Of a stretch of 64,000 bases of DNA, positions 1-9,087 are shown piece after piece (within the stretch, counting starts at the first letter, position 1; every line of letters begins with the position of its first letter). Location: the NCBI GenBank assembly GCA_963811335.1, contig CAWERB010000023.1:1-64000 (forward strand), written 5' to 3'. This DNA comes from Trebonia sp963811335. Its GTDB lineage: Bacteria; Actinomycetota; Actinomycetes; Streptosporangiales; Streptosporangiaceae. Position numbers and translations under genes: made by a program. The notes under the pieces are model-generated. The model searched no databases and was not told where the DNA came from. It saw only the letters and a program-made list of their open reading frames with translations.

Positions 1-25
1 CGGGCACGCCGAGACCGGGCGTTAT

Positions 26-671
26 CTACGTTGAACACACTTTCATCGAATGTCCGCAGTTCAGGGCCGTCACGGACACGTCCGTGACGGGGACGCGAGG
101 GTCCGGGCGAGAGCCTGGTGGGCGCTGCTGGGCGACCTGGCGGTCCTTGTATCCGCGGATGGCCGCATCCTCGGCGGGCGTCAACGGGATTTTGACATCG
201 AACAGGGGAATCGTGTCGAGCGGGTCGCCGCCGGCTGCGGCTGTCCTCCGTCTGTTCACCGGTCCCGGGTTCTGGCCGGCCGCCGGCGGCGAGGCGGCGG
301 CGCAGCAGGAGGTTCTCGCCGTGGGCCTGCTCGAGGGCCTGGCGCAGTTCGGCGGTTTCCTCGCGGTGGCGGCGCTTGAGGTCGGCGAGCTGGGCGGTCA
401 GCGTGCGCACGACGCTGGAGGTGTCGTTCCCGCCGCCGGCCGGCGGGTCGGGCCGGGCGGGCGGGCCGTGCGGTGGTGCTCGATGCGGGGCGGATGCCGG
501 CGTTGCGGTAGAGGAAGTCGAGCGAGACTCCTGCCCTGGCCGCGAGGCCGCGGAAGGTGACGGGCTCGCCTTCGCGCTGATCATCGCGACGAGGGCGTTC
601 TCGGCGCGGGCGGCCGCGGCGGCGGTCCGGGCCGCGGTCGCCTTGCGCAGGTTGGCGGTGTTACCGGGCAT
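26..671 (-). pseudogene. Decayed tnpC-like (DUF6262-type) accessory protein of a Tn554-like module
   Basis: Read from the ATG at 671 downwards the protein begins MPGNTANLRKATAARTA, then a helix-turn-helix-like stretch, then a helical segment rich in K/R/E/Q ending near LLLRRRLAAGQNPGPVN. The pieces lie in different frames, so at least one frameshift is needed, around 480-560. Small coiled-coil proteins of this type follow two tyrosine recombinases in Tn554-family elements, where TnpC influences orientation and frequency of transposition. Position, strand and order behind two recombinase relics support the call. The 3' limit is uncertain because the window begins here. Confidence 0.55.
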
Positions 672-799
672 TGCGTCGTCCTGGCGGGCGATGGCGGCGT
701 CGGCGCGGGCCGGCGGCCCCGGCGCCGCGGACTGCGCCTGCGTCGCGGCTTCCGGCGCGGGTCCAGGGCGGTGATGATCGCGCCGAGGGCGCTGCTCGC

Positions 800-2790
800 G
801 CTGCCGGCCGTCCAGCCACACGTTGCCCGGGGGCCATCGGTGGCCCGGTCCGGGCGGTGAAGGCGGCCTGGCGGCTGTCGATCAGGGCCAGGGTGCGTTC
901 CTTCTGGACCGCAGTTCGGGCAGGAACGTGGCGTCCGTCGCGAAATTCCGCAGGTCAAACAGGCGTTCCCGCGGTCACAGGCCTGCCGTGGCGGCAGCAG
1001 GCACCACCCGTTGGGCAGGATCCGGTCGGTGCGGCTGTCCAGCTGGAGCATGTCGTAGAGGTCGCGGGGTCGGCCTGGACCGGGCGGGCGTCGGCGGTGA
1101 GCTTGCGGAACCGCAGGAACTCCGCCTCGGCCGTCTCGGCCAGGGTCGGGCATACCGCATGGTCATGGCGGGCGTCAGGTGCCCGAGGTACCGCTGGACC
1201 ACGTGGACGCGGGACCCCGGCGTTGAGCAGGCTGGTGGCCGTGGTATGCCGGAAGCGGTGGGTCCGGTTGAAGTCGACCAGCGCGCCCGGCGTCGTCGCG
1301 GACCCCGAGGCGGGCGGCCAGCCGGGTCAGCATGCCGCGCAGGGTTTTGTCGGAGTAGGGCCGGTCGCCGTTGCGGTTCATCTGCGCGCGCCGAGGAACA
1401 GGTACTTCGGCCTGTTGCCGGGCGCGCAGCAGGCGGCGGAGTGCGCTGCCGCCCACTGCTGCTGCTCCCGGATGATCGCGACGACCTCGTCGTGGACGAG
1501 GACGGTGTCCGGTGCGCCGTCGATCTTGGTCTGCTGGTAGCGGAGCGGCGACGGGGCTGCCCGTCGCCGTTCTTCTCCCGCCCGGGGTTCGCCGGGCAGG
1601 GGAAGCCGGTAGAGCGGGTCCGGGTCCAGCATGAGATCTCGTTGATGCGGCGGCCCAGCAGCGGGCCGCCAGCAAGGTGATCCGCATGGCCTGCTCGTCG
1701 CCGTAGCCGCCATCGGCGGCGGACGCGCCCAGCAAAGCGATCCCGGCCATGATCTGCGTCATCGCCGCGCGCTGATGACCTGGCCTTCCAGCGGGGGCCG
1801 GCCGGGCCGGGAAGCTCGCGGCGCCGGTAGAAGCCGTAGTGCTCCGGTCCCAGCGCCAGCCAGCCGGGCTCGCCCAGCGCGGCGGCCGCATCGTCTTTGT
1901 TGCCGGCCATGTGCGATAGACTGCTCGATGTCGCCGGCTGGGCGCGACCGCCGCGTCGGACAGCGGCCTCCCGGCCCGGCGGCCCCGGGCTAGACGCCGC
2001 GGGTGCGAAGGCGGGTGAGGAACTCGAGCATGAGTGCCCGGACCCGGGCGGGCCCGTCGGCGAGCCAGGCCGGGACCGGCGGCGCGGCGAGGAACCTGCC
2101 GAAGTCCCGCGACGGAGCGGCCCGGTGGTGGACGCTGGACCAGGTCAGCGTCCCGGTTTCCAGGCCGGTCTTGCAGTGCCACTGCGCGGCCGCGCCAGCC
2201 ACCGGTGAGTGATCTGGCCGAACCGACCGTGTAGCGTCCGATCGGCTCGTGCTCGCGCAGCGGGATCCGGCCGTCCTCGACGGGATCCAGTCCCCGCTGC
2301 CACCACGGCCCGGTGTCCAGGGCGCCGGCCAGGAGGCCGGTCATGCGCGGGTCAGCAGGCTGCCCGGCCGTGCCGTCGCCCGGGGCGGGAGCTCCCCGGT
2401 ACGGCGGTGCACCGCAGTGGCGACCTGCCGGGACCATCCGGGACCGGGAGGTCCAGCAGCGAGGGGCACGGGCCAGCCGGGCCCCGCGTCGGCGATGACC
2501 TCGGCGAGCCTCCTGGCCAGGGTAGTGATTTCGCTGGCACGGACGACGCCGCCCCGCTCGGCGATCCGGAACAGGCACCAGGCGATTTCTGCTCGCATCC
2601 TCTCCGGCAGCGGCCGACAGGTCCGATCGGTCCTGCCAGCCGGGGGCCCGGCGGGCGCGCCCGGAAGCGGTCCGGGAACGGATGGCGGGTGAACCAGGCT
2701 GGTGGGTGCCGGCAGGCTCGCCTGCAAAGTTCGCCAGCAGGGCCAGAGCGCGGCCCCGGCCGCGGCGCCCGGGAGTCCGGGTCCAGTGCT
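800..2790 (-). pseudogene. Decayed tnpB-like large tyrosine recombinase
   Basis: Fragments in all three minus frames line up as one recombinase of about 650 aa, the size of Tn554 TnpB. The N-terminal piece near 2600-2480 reads AEIAWCLFRIAERGG. A middle piece near 2150-2000 reads RDFGRFLAAPPVPAWLADG. The catalytic region near 1560-1380 holds YQQTKIDGAPDTV and VHDEVVAIIREQQQWAA. The C-terminal box near 1230-1160 reads VHVVQRYLGHLTPAMTMRYA, which includes the Tyr nucleophile region. The end near 1080-960 is the Cys-rich tail RILPNGWCLLPPRQACDRG. Several frameshifts separate these parts, so the gene is dead. Boundaries are approximate. Confidence 0.65.
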
Positions 2791-2799
2791 TCGCGTCCG

Positions 2800-4022
2800 A
2801 CGACGCCCTGCCCGGCTGCCCCGGCGGCGGCGGTTCGCCAGCCCGCGATGAACGCGCTTCCATCCGGCGACGGTCCGCATGTCCGCGTCGTCGGTAACGT
2901 GCCCATACTGTTCTCAGAGTTGTCTGGATGTCGGCGTGACCCAACCGCCGGGACACCACGTGCGCCGGGACGCCGGCCAGCAGGAGGGCGGTCGCGTGCC
3001 AGTGCCGCATCCAGTGAGGCGTCCATGCCTGCGGGACCTGCCCGGCCAGGTCGCGGTGCAGGCCGATGACCAGGTCGTGGACGCTTTCCGGCCGCCACGG
3101 GGGCGAACCGGCCGCCGGCCAGGTTCACGAGGACGGCGCGGCGTCCATGTCCCCGGCCCAGGTCCGCGCCGGCGTGGCACAGGTGCCCGAAGACGTAGTC
3201 CCCGTAAAGCCGGTCCAGATCATCGGAGATGAACACGCGCCGGTAGCGGCCGCCCTTGGCCCGCACCCCGTGCGGGTGCTCGCGGGGAACGACCTCGATG
3301 AACGGCGTGCCGCCGGCCACCCGGCGTGCCAGTCGCGGTGCTGCAGCCCCAGCGCCTCGCCCAGCCGCCCCCGTCTCGGACGAAAAGCGCCCAGAGCATC
3401 CGGTTCCGGATGCTGCCCTGCCACTCGCGGGACACCTCGTCGAACCGCGCGCACGCGTCCATCGACCGCCCCCGATCTGGCCCCGGGGACAGCACCGGCG
3501 GCACGTCCGCCCCGCGTCCGCACCCGGATCACCTGCCGCTGCCCGGCCCTTGCGCCGGGCGACGTGCTCGAGCATCGGCTTATAGACGACTCCGCCCGCC
3601 GTGGACGACCCGCACCAGGTCACGGCCGAGCGTGACCCCGTTCATCTCGTGGAAGCGGTAGCAGGACAAGACCGCCTGCAGCCGCGTGCCGACGGTGGAC
3701 TCGGCGAACCGGCCAGCCACAGCTCGATCGAGATCACGTGGGGGCCGTCGCCGCTGCGCAGCCAGGCCAGGAACCCGCCCACGTCCAACAGCGTCAGGCT
3801 CTCCCATTCCAGGCCGAACGCGGCCAGGTAACTCCACCACAGCGCCAGCGCCCGGGCATACGACTTCACCGTGTTGGGCGATGTCCCCTGCACCCGCAGG
3901 AACTCCAGGAACTCCTCCGCCGCCCCGACCACCAGGTGATCACGGCCGAGCACGGTCCACGTGGTTCCCGAGCCCGGCACGGCAACCCGCTGCACCCGGC
4001 ACTCCTCGCTAACTGTCGTCAC
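2800..4022 (-). pseudogene. Decayed tnpA-like tyrosine recombinase
   Basis: The start at 4022 opens a SAM-like core-binding domain (AAEEFLEFLRVQGTSPNTVK). The frame changes near 3760 (FAESTVGTRLQAVLSCYRF), near 3560 and again downstream. GVRAKGGRYRRVFISDDLDR lies near 3270-3200, and the C-terminal box MRHWHATALLLAGVPAHVV begins at 3010. Near 2905 an extra base throws out the frame; allowing for it restores a YGHVTDDADM segment carrying the catalytic Tyr. It lies just upstream of the tnpB-like relic in the same orientation, as in Tn554-type elements. At least four frameshifts make it non-functional. Confidence 0.65.
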
Positions 4023-4412
4023 GGACAGTAACGTAATGGCTGCAGATCATCCGTCCGCGACAGGGGACACGCAGGGCCTGCTGAACTCCCCGTCGGCATC
4101 CGTCACAGACACCTCGGCGAACGGCCCCGGATTCGGCCGCCTGTGGCAGTCCCGCACGTTCTGGGAGCAGGCAGACGGGCGTGCTCGCCGCCGACGGGGA
4201 ACTGACCCAGCCGCTACGATGCCTAGAACCCGCGCCGCCGTCCCTGCCAGACGCGCCCGCAGCGCCGACCCCTGCCCCCGTTCCCCGGCCGCTGCTTGTC
4301 CGCATGACCCCGCACTCGTCCGAGCGGGACTACCACCACCGCCCGCCCGTCCCCCGTAACAGGGCATCCGTCCAGGTTACCCGCCGCCTGCCCGGCGGGC
4401 GTGGGAGCATGG

Positions 4413-4441
4413 GGCCAGCCCCGTTGCGGCCGGGGCTGGCC
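4413..4441. terminator. Strong GC hairpin, probable terminator
   Basis: A perfect 10-bp stem (GGCCAGCCCC / GGGGCTGGCC) closes a short loop. There is no T-run, as is common in actinobacteria. It could terminate transcription from either side. Confidence 0.5.
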
Positions 4442-4692
4442 GTCATGCCAGCCGACCGAGCCGACAGGTGCTTACACGGGGATTCCGCAGGCCGCCGCGC
4501 ACCACAGGGCCGCCGTTCCGATGCCAGCCACGTCTGCCTCCAGCAGCGAGACCTCGACGGCCTCCTGCTGTCAGCCGCCGTTCAGGGTGAAGGTCATCGG
4601 GATGGTTGCGTCTTTGCTGGTGGGCGTGGTCTTCGTGGTGATTCCGGTTGCGGGCGGTTGGCGCGCGACAGCGTGAGCGTGTCGGATAAGGG

Positions 4693-4736
4693 ACGGCCCT
4701 CCCCCGTACCTTTTCCCGAAGCCCGGGGAGGGCCGT
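4693..4736. terminator. Hairpin downstream of the small minus-strand operon
   Basis: Arms ACGGCCCTCCCCCG (4693-4706) and CGGGGAGGGCCGT (4723-4736) pair with one bulge across a loop that contains CCTTTTCC. It lies just past the end of the minus-strand operon at 4766-5597, so it is a likely terminator for it. Confidence 0.55.
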
Positions 4737-4765
4737 GAGGTGCGCGGGAGGCACCATTGCTCACG

Positions 4766-4990
4766 TCAAGGGCTGGAACCTCGTCCGCGACGACAGCAGC
4801 GGCGGCCTGTCGCGCCCGGCAGGCCACGGTGACGCCTCCAGACGGTCGGCCGCCGAGGCGTCACCGTAACGGCTGCCCGGTCAGGCGCTGCCGGGTCCGC
4901 GGCTGCGTTCTTGCTGCTCGACGTCCACCTCCGCCCACGACGGGTGCCCGGGGTCCACCGCCGCCGGGCGATCACCTGGTACCTGTTCAC
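4766..4990 (-). CDS. Small hypothetical protein, third gene of the operon
   Basis: A GTG at 4990 overlaps the stop of the preceding gene as GTGA and starts VNRYQVIARRRWTPGTRRG, open to 4766 (74 aa). After about 10 codons another frame gives AAVDPGHPSWAEVDVEQQER and stops near 4876, which looks more protein-like. A frameshift or a shorter true product is therefore possible. No function can be assigned. The overlap implies translational coupling to the two upstream genes. Confidence 0.35.
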   Translation of the reverse strand: MNRYQVIARRRWTPGTRRGRRWTSSSKNAAADPAAPDRAAVTVTPRRPTVWRRHRGLPGATGRRCCRRGRGSSP

Positions 4991-5298
4991 GCGGCCGCCG
5001 CCGCCCCGGCCGGCATCCGGCCACCGGGCTGGGTGATGAGCTGGCTGACCTGGCGGCGGGAGATGCCGAACCGGGCGGCCATCGCCCGCTGGCTCAACGG
5101 CGCGCCCGCCGCCAGCGACGCCGCGTACGCCGCCGCCACCGCCTCGCGCACGTCCCCCGGCACCACGGCCGCCGCCCCGTCCTGCCCGTGGGCGCGGCCC
5201 AGGCCGTAGATGTGGGAGTAGGACACGACCGCCGCGAACCCGGCCACCGCGACCACCACCGCCGTCATCGCCGCCCGGATCAGCTTGTCCCCGTTCAC
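4987..5298 (-). CDS. Small membrane protein with C-terminal helix-turn-helix (mobile-element type)
   Basis: The GTG at 5298 overlaps the upstream stop (GTGA). The 103-aa product has one N-terminal membrane segment (about residues 7-25), then SYSHIYGLGRAHGQ, a signature resembling the first helix of DUF2637 proteins found on actinobacterial integrative elements and plasmids. A helix-turn-helix follows at about residues 70-92 (LSQRAMAARFGISRRQVSQL). A membrane segment joined to an HTH suggests a regulatory or transfer-associated role, but this is inference. It is the middle gene of three with overlapping starts and stops. Confidence 0.5.
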   Translation of the reverse strand: MNGDKLIRAAMTAVVVAVAGFAAVVSYSHIYGLGRAHGQDGAAAVVPGDVREAVAAAYAASLAAGAPLSQRAMAARFGISRRQVSQLITQPGGRMPAGAAAAA

Positions 5299-5597
5299 CG
5301 GCCCGCCCCGTTCCCAGCGGCGCGCGGCCGGATCTCGGTGCTGTCCCGGAAGCAGCACGGGTAGTACAGGCTCCGGGACGGCGTGCCGCGCGGCGGCTTG
5401 CGGCCATCGCGCAGCACGGCCAGCTCGCGGACCTCCACGCACACGTGCCACTCATCCGGCCCGCACTGCCCTAGAATCGACCCCGGCAGCCACGGCCACC
5501 CGGCCCGGTCGGTCTCGCGTTCCTCCCGCTTATCCCGCGGGTAGCGGACCTCCACCGCGCTGTCGTCGGGGAACCGCCCGTCGTTGTCCTCGAACAC
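5295..5597 (-). CDS. Conserved hypothetical protein of actinobacterial mobile elements
   Basis: This is a 100-aa acidic protein, first gene of the minus-strand operon. It contains DDSAVEVRYPRDKREE, a Trp/Pro patch (WPWLPGSIL), the run CGPDEWHVCVEV and a C-terminal PCCFRDSTEI. I recognise this as the type of short protein of unknown function often found beside transfer and replication genes of actinobacterial integrative elements, but no enzymatic motif is visible. Its stop overlaps the GTG of the next gene. A promoter should lie in 5600-5780, where I see no clear motif. Confidence 0.55.
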   Translation of the reverse strand: MFEDNDGRFPDDSAVEVRYPRDKREERETDRAGWPWLPGSILGQCGPDEWHVCVEVRELAVLRDGRKPPRGTPSRSLYYPCCFRDSTEIRPRAAGNGAGR

Positions 5598-5787
5598 GCC
5601 CCTGGCTCCTTCCCGGAGCCGCGCGGACGACCTGTGTCGTTATAGCTGACACGCCGGGGCGAGGTTGAACTGGCATATAGCCTTTTTAACTGCGGAGATA
5701 CCCTCTGGGTTTACTGCCTCGGCCAGGACGCCGCGCTGATGATGGCTCGGGAGGGTTGATGAACGCCCAGCGATGTAAGGACCTATC

Positions 5788-7524
5788 TCAGGAGCTTGAT
5801 GCTGAGCGTATTGCGCGGTAGCGGCGGTTGGGGCTGTGCGGAGGCGCGGTGGCCTCGACGTACCCGAGATCGACAAGCTCCTGTAGTGCGCTGGTCAGGC
5901 GGCTCCGGGCCGTGCCGGTGGCCTGCTGGAGTTCCTCGCGGCTCGCGTCCTCGACTGCGTGCAAGGCGGTCATGATCTTTGCTCCCAGGCCGTTGCCCGG
6001 GAGTTTCGGAAGAGGAGGCGGCTGAGGGACGGGGGCAAGGTCTGCGCCGAGCCGGTATGGTCCCTCATCGCGTGCCCTGCGTGGACGCAGCAGGCCCAGC
6101 GTCACAAGTTCGGCCAGTTCCGTGCGCGCTGTGCTAGGGCGAAGGCCGAGCCTTCGAAGGACAGCCTGGTCGATGTCGTAACCGGATCCGGCGAGAGCTA
6201 TGGCGGCTACCTGGGCGTTAGACAGGCGCGCGATGTCCACGTGCTGGCCTAGCGCGTCGAGGAATTCCGGTGTCACCAGCGAACTGCGCGGGATGATCAC
6301 GCGGAACTGGTCGAGGTTCGCCGTGAAGATCGGGACGAGTCCGGTGTCCTCGCGAACCCGGTCGATCATCAGGCTCACCCCGGACCCGCGGTTCTCCGCC
6401 ACGGGCCGCCCGGTAACCGGGTCTCCTGTTTCCTGCAGCAGCGCGGCGAGGCGCGGGTTGCGAGACGATGACGTGCCGCTCTCGCCGAGCCCTTCAAGGC
6501 GGACGTTGCCGAAGAGCCCGCCGGGACTGGAGACCTCGACGCGGTCCGGGAACACGTCCACCTGCACCTGGGTGCCACGTGCCTGCGGGCTGTAGTCCCG
6601 GTGCATCAGGGCATTGACGACGGCCTCCCGGATCACCTCCGGCTCGATCTCCCACTGGTCCAGTCGGCCGGCACCGATCACGCGGCTGACGACGCGCAGG
6701 TTCCGCTGCACTACCTGGACGGCGTCTACCACCATGTCGGGGACGGCGCCGCCCAGCGCCGCGCTGTCCAGGAACCGGATGCCTCCCGGCCCGTTCCGGC
6801 CACGCTCGACGTGCGGGTAAACCGCGACCGACACCATCAGCTGCGGAAAGAACTGCTGCGGGTAGCGGCCAACGCTGAGCAGCCCGGCCAGCGACGGCAC
6901 CAGGATCCCCTCATGGCGAACGAGCACGCCCAGCATCGCAAGCGCGTCCGCTTCGCCGGCATTCGCGAACACCCGCGGTGAACGCCGGCGCGCATTCTCG
7001 ATGAGCCGTGAGAAGGAGTCCCGGTTGAGGTCCTGCACGGTTGCCTCGGTAACCGGTTCGTCATCCCAGTGCGGCTGCCCCGCGTTCTCCCGCATCCGGT
7101 CGATCTCATAGGGCGTCAGCCGCTGGTCACCGTCGCCGACCCGGACATAGGCGCCGCCGTAGAGACCCCTCGTCGTGACGTAGCAGGGGCGCTGTGCGGG
7201 CGGCAACGGCTCGACCTGCGCGACCACCAAGTTGACGCCCTCGAACGGGACGACCTCGACGCTCAGCGCCGGCGGCGGTGTCAGCTTCTCCCGCGCGGTG
7301 CTAACGACGGCATTCCGCGTCGCCGCCGCATCCGGTACGCCCGTGGCCGCGAACCCCTGCCGCTCGTCGAGTCCGAGGATGACAAGTCCCCCGCGAGCGT
7401 TCGCGAACGCCGCCATGGTGGAAGCTAGGCTCTCCGGCACGCCTCCTGCCGCCCGCTTGGCCTCCACATCCTCGAACTCAGCCCCGGCCGCCCGCAGCCC
7501 GGCAATGATTTCATCCAGGTTCAT
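5788..7524 (-). CDS. AlbA_2/Schlafen-domain ATP-binding protein
   Basis: This 578-aa protein starts with an AlbA_2 (Schlafen-type) domain at about residues 15-130: EDVEAKRAAGGVPESLASTM, then FANARGGLVILGLDE and YVRVGDGDQRLTPYEID. A middle part resembles the RecG-like/HATPase_c_4 region (EPEVIREAVVNALMHRDYS at about 300). The C-terminus has winged-helix segments (NAQVAAIALAGSGYDIDQAV; GLGAKIMTALHAVEDASREEL). Proteins of this layout act as DNA-binding regulators or in phage defence. The gene is intact in a degraded region. A large inverted repeat lies 25 bp upstream of its start, so autoregulation is likely. The exact biochemical role is not known. Confidence 0.75.
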   Translation of the reverse strand: MNLDEIIAGLRAAGAEFEDVEAKRAAGGVPESLASTMAAFANARGGLVILGLDERQGFAATGVPDAAATRNAVVSTAREKLTPPPALSVEVVPFEGVNLVVAQVEPLPPAQRPCYVTTRGLYGGAYVRVGDGDQRLTPYEIDRMRENAGQPHWDDEPVTEATVQDLNRDSFSRLIENARRRSPRVFANAGEADALAMLGVLVRHEGILVPSLAGLLSVGRYPQQFFPQLMVSVAVYPHVERGRNGPGGIRFLDSAALGGAVPDMVVDAVQVVQRNLRVVSRVIGAGRLDQWEIEPEVIREAVVNALMHRDYSPQARGTQVQVDVFPDRVEVSSPGGLFGNVRLEGLGESGTSSSRNPRLAALLQETGDPVTGRPVAENRGSGVSLMIDRVREDTGLVPIFTANLDQFRVIIPRSSLVTPEFLDALGQHVDIARLSNAQVAAIALAGSGYDIDQAVLRRLGLRPSTARTELAELVTLGLLRPRRARDEGPYRLGADLAPVPQPPPLPKLPGNGLGAKIMTALHAVEDASREELQQATGTARSRLTSALQELVDLGYVEATAPPHSPNRRYRAIRSASSS

Positions 7525-7549
7525 AACCCGCCCTGCTCGCTCGCCCGAA

Positions 7550-7592
7550 CTTACCAGAGCTTACCATGATCTCTTCGGTAAGCTCTGGTAAG
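7550..7592. promoter_or_regulatory. Perfect 16-bp inverted repeat, probable operator
   Basis: The left arm CTTACCAGAGCTTACC (7550-7565) and the right arm GGTAAGCTCTGGTAAG (7577-7592) are exact reverse complements across an 11-bp spacer. Each arm holds two TTACC/GGTAA half-sites, so four half-sites are arranged symmetrically. It sits between the divergent AlbA_2 gene (start 7524) and the primase gene (start 7681) and could control both. Confidence 0.75.
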
Positions 7593-7680
7593 TTCAGAGA
7601 CTGTCAAGCACCTAGCCGCTTACAGTCAGCTCAGGCCCTGGCAGGCAGGGCATCACGCGTGTCAGGGCAGTATAAGAAGG

Positions 7681-9087
7681 GTGTCCGCCGAGATGCCTGG
7701 ATCGGAATGCTGCGAGCACTGCGCAGAGATACCACTGTTGCGCGAAGAGGTCGCCGCGCTTCGGGCACGCCTGAATGCGCTGACCACCTTGCCGCTAAGC
7801 GCCAGCGGCCCCTTGCCGCTGCAGGCTGAACCCGGCGTGGCGGCGAAAACGCCGCCGCGGCAGATGCCGCTGTTCGGCCCGGTCCACGGACCTGGCCTGC
7901 CTCAGGTCGATCACGAGTCAAGCTTGCAGGCCAAGGTGGGCCTGTACCGTACCCTCTTCGCGGGACGCAGCGATGTGTACGCCTACCGCTGGGAGAACAC
8001 TGCTGAAGGCACCAAGGGCTGGGCGCCGAAACGGCGGCCCGGGACCACCCGCGACGACCCGGAGTACCTGCCGCTTACCGATGAGGTCATCTCCGCGCAC
8101 CTGACCAAGGAAAACCCAGCCGCCTGCGGGCTTTACGTGATGTTGCCTGACAGCACCTGCCGCCTGCTGGTCTGCGACTTCGACGGCGGCACCTGGCGGC
8201 TCGACGCCGCTGCGTACGCGGAAGCGGCTGCCTGGGCAGGTGTGCCCGCAGCGGTCGAGACTTCCCGATCGGGCGACGGCGCACACGTGTGGACTTTCTT
8301 CTCCGAGCCGGTGGCTGCCGCCGACGCGCGGGCTATGGGTGCCGCGCTGCTATACGAGGCGATGGCGATCCGCGGCGAGATGGACATGAAGAGCTACGAC
8401 CGCTTCTTCCCTGCGCAGGATTATCTGCCGCGGCGCGGCTTCGGGAACCTGATCGCGCTGCCGCTGGAGGGCAGGTGCCGTCAGAATCGCACGACGTTGT
8501 TTGTCGATCCGGCGACGTTCGAGCCCTACCAGGATCAGTTCGCGTACTTGTCGTCGCTTGAGCGCATGACCCGCCGCGACGTAGTGGAGCGCGTGGAAGA
8601 GCTTCAGCCGCCGACGGTCGGTCCTGCGGTGCGACTGCACAGATCTCCGCTGGCGGCTGAGCCTCCGCCGCCGGACGTCATCAAAGCTGAGCTGAGCGGC
8701 ATGCTGGCGATCCGCCGGGCCGGGCTGCCGCCGGGTCTGCTGTCGTCGCTGAAGCATCTAGCATCACTCCACAATCCCGAGTTCTACAGCCGGCAGCAGA
8801 TCGGGCTGAGCGTCTGGGGCGCGCCGCGGATGCTGCGCTGCTACTCGGAGTCCCTGGACCGGCTGTTCCTGCCACGCGGCGTCGCCGACCGTGCCGCGAA
8901 GCTGATCGAGAAGGCGGGCAGCCGCCTGGCGATCACCGATCTCCGCAGCGCACCGGCCGAGCTGGAGATCGAGTTCACCGGCACGCTGCGCGCAGAACAG
9001 CAGGCCGCGGTGGACGCCGTCGCCGCTATTGGTAACCCGCGATATCAGAACTTGCTGAATGCTCGCCGGGATACCTGTGCGGCGTAG
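7681..9087 (+). pseudogene. TOTE-type archaeo-eukaryotic primase, helicase part missing
   Basis: The 468-aa product has a short coiled coil (CEHCAEIPLLREEVAALRARL), then an archaeo-eukaryotic primase domain of the TOTE conflict-system type at about residues 80-290. Visible landmarks are YRTLFAGRSDVYAYRW, LLVCDFDGG, the ETSRSGDGAHVW box and KSYDRFFPAQDYL. A linker leads to EFTGTLRAEQQAAVDAVAA, the Q-motif start of a DEAD/DEAH helicase, where the sequence breaks off. Family members continue with a full helicase. The last ~20 codons appear to belong to the neighbouring element, whose final gene ends at 9045 on the other strand. I call it 3'-truncated; the primase part itself is intact. GTG 7681 is the first start; ATG 7693 is an alternative. 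Confidence 0.7.

Larger units (their letters stand above)
4023..4765. other. Intergenic stretch between recombinase relic and small operon
   Basis: I see no convincing gene here. The stretch holds two strong hairpins (listed separately). On the minus strand there is also a short coding-like run around 4600-4480 (EAVEVSLLEADVAGIGTAAL) that ends at a stop and lacks a clear start; it may be the remnant of a small peptide gene. Confidence 0.4.

Noticed and set aside
1175..3010. 611-aa minus-strand open frame
   Set aside because: Only its first ~40 residues (recombinase box) are protein-like. The rest is Arg/Gly/Pro-rich readthrough across frameshifted recombinase relics.
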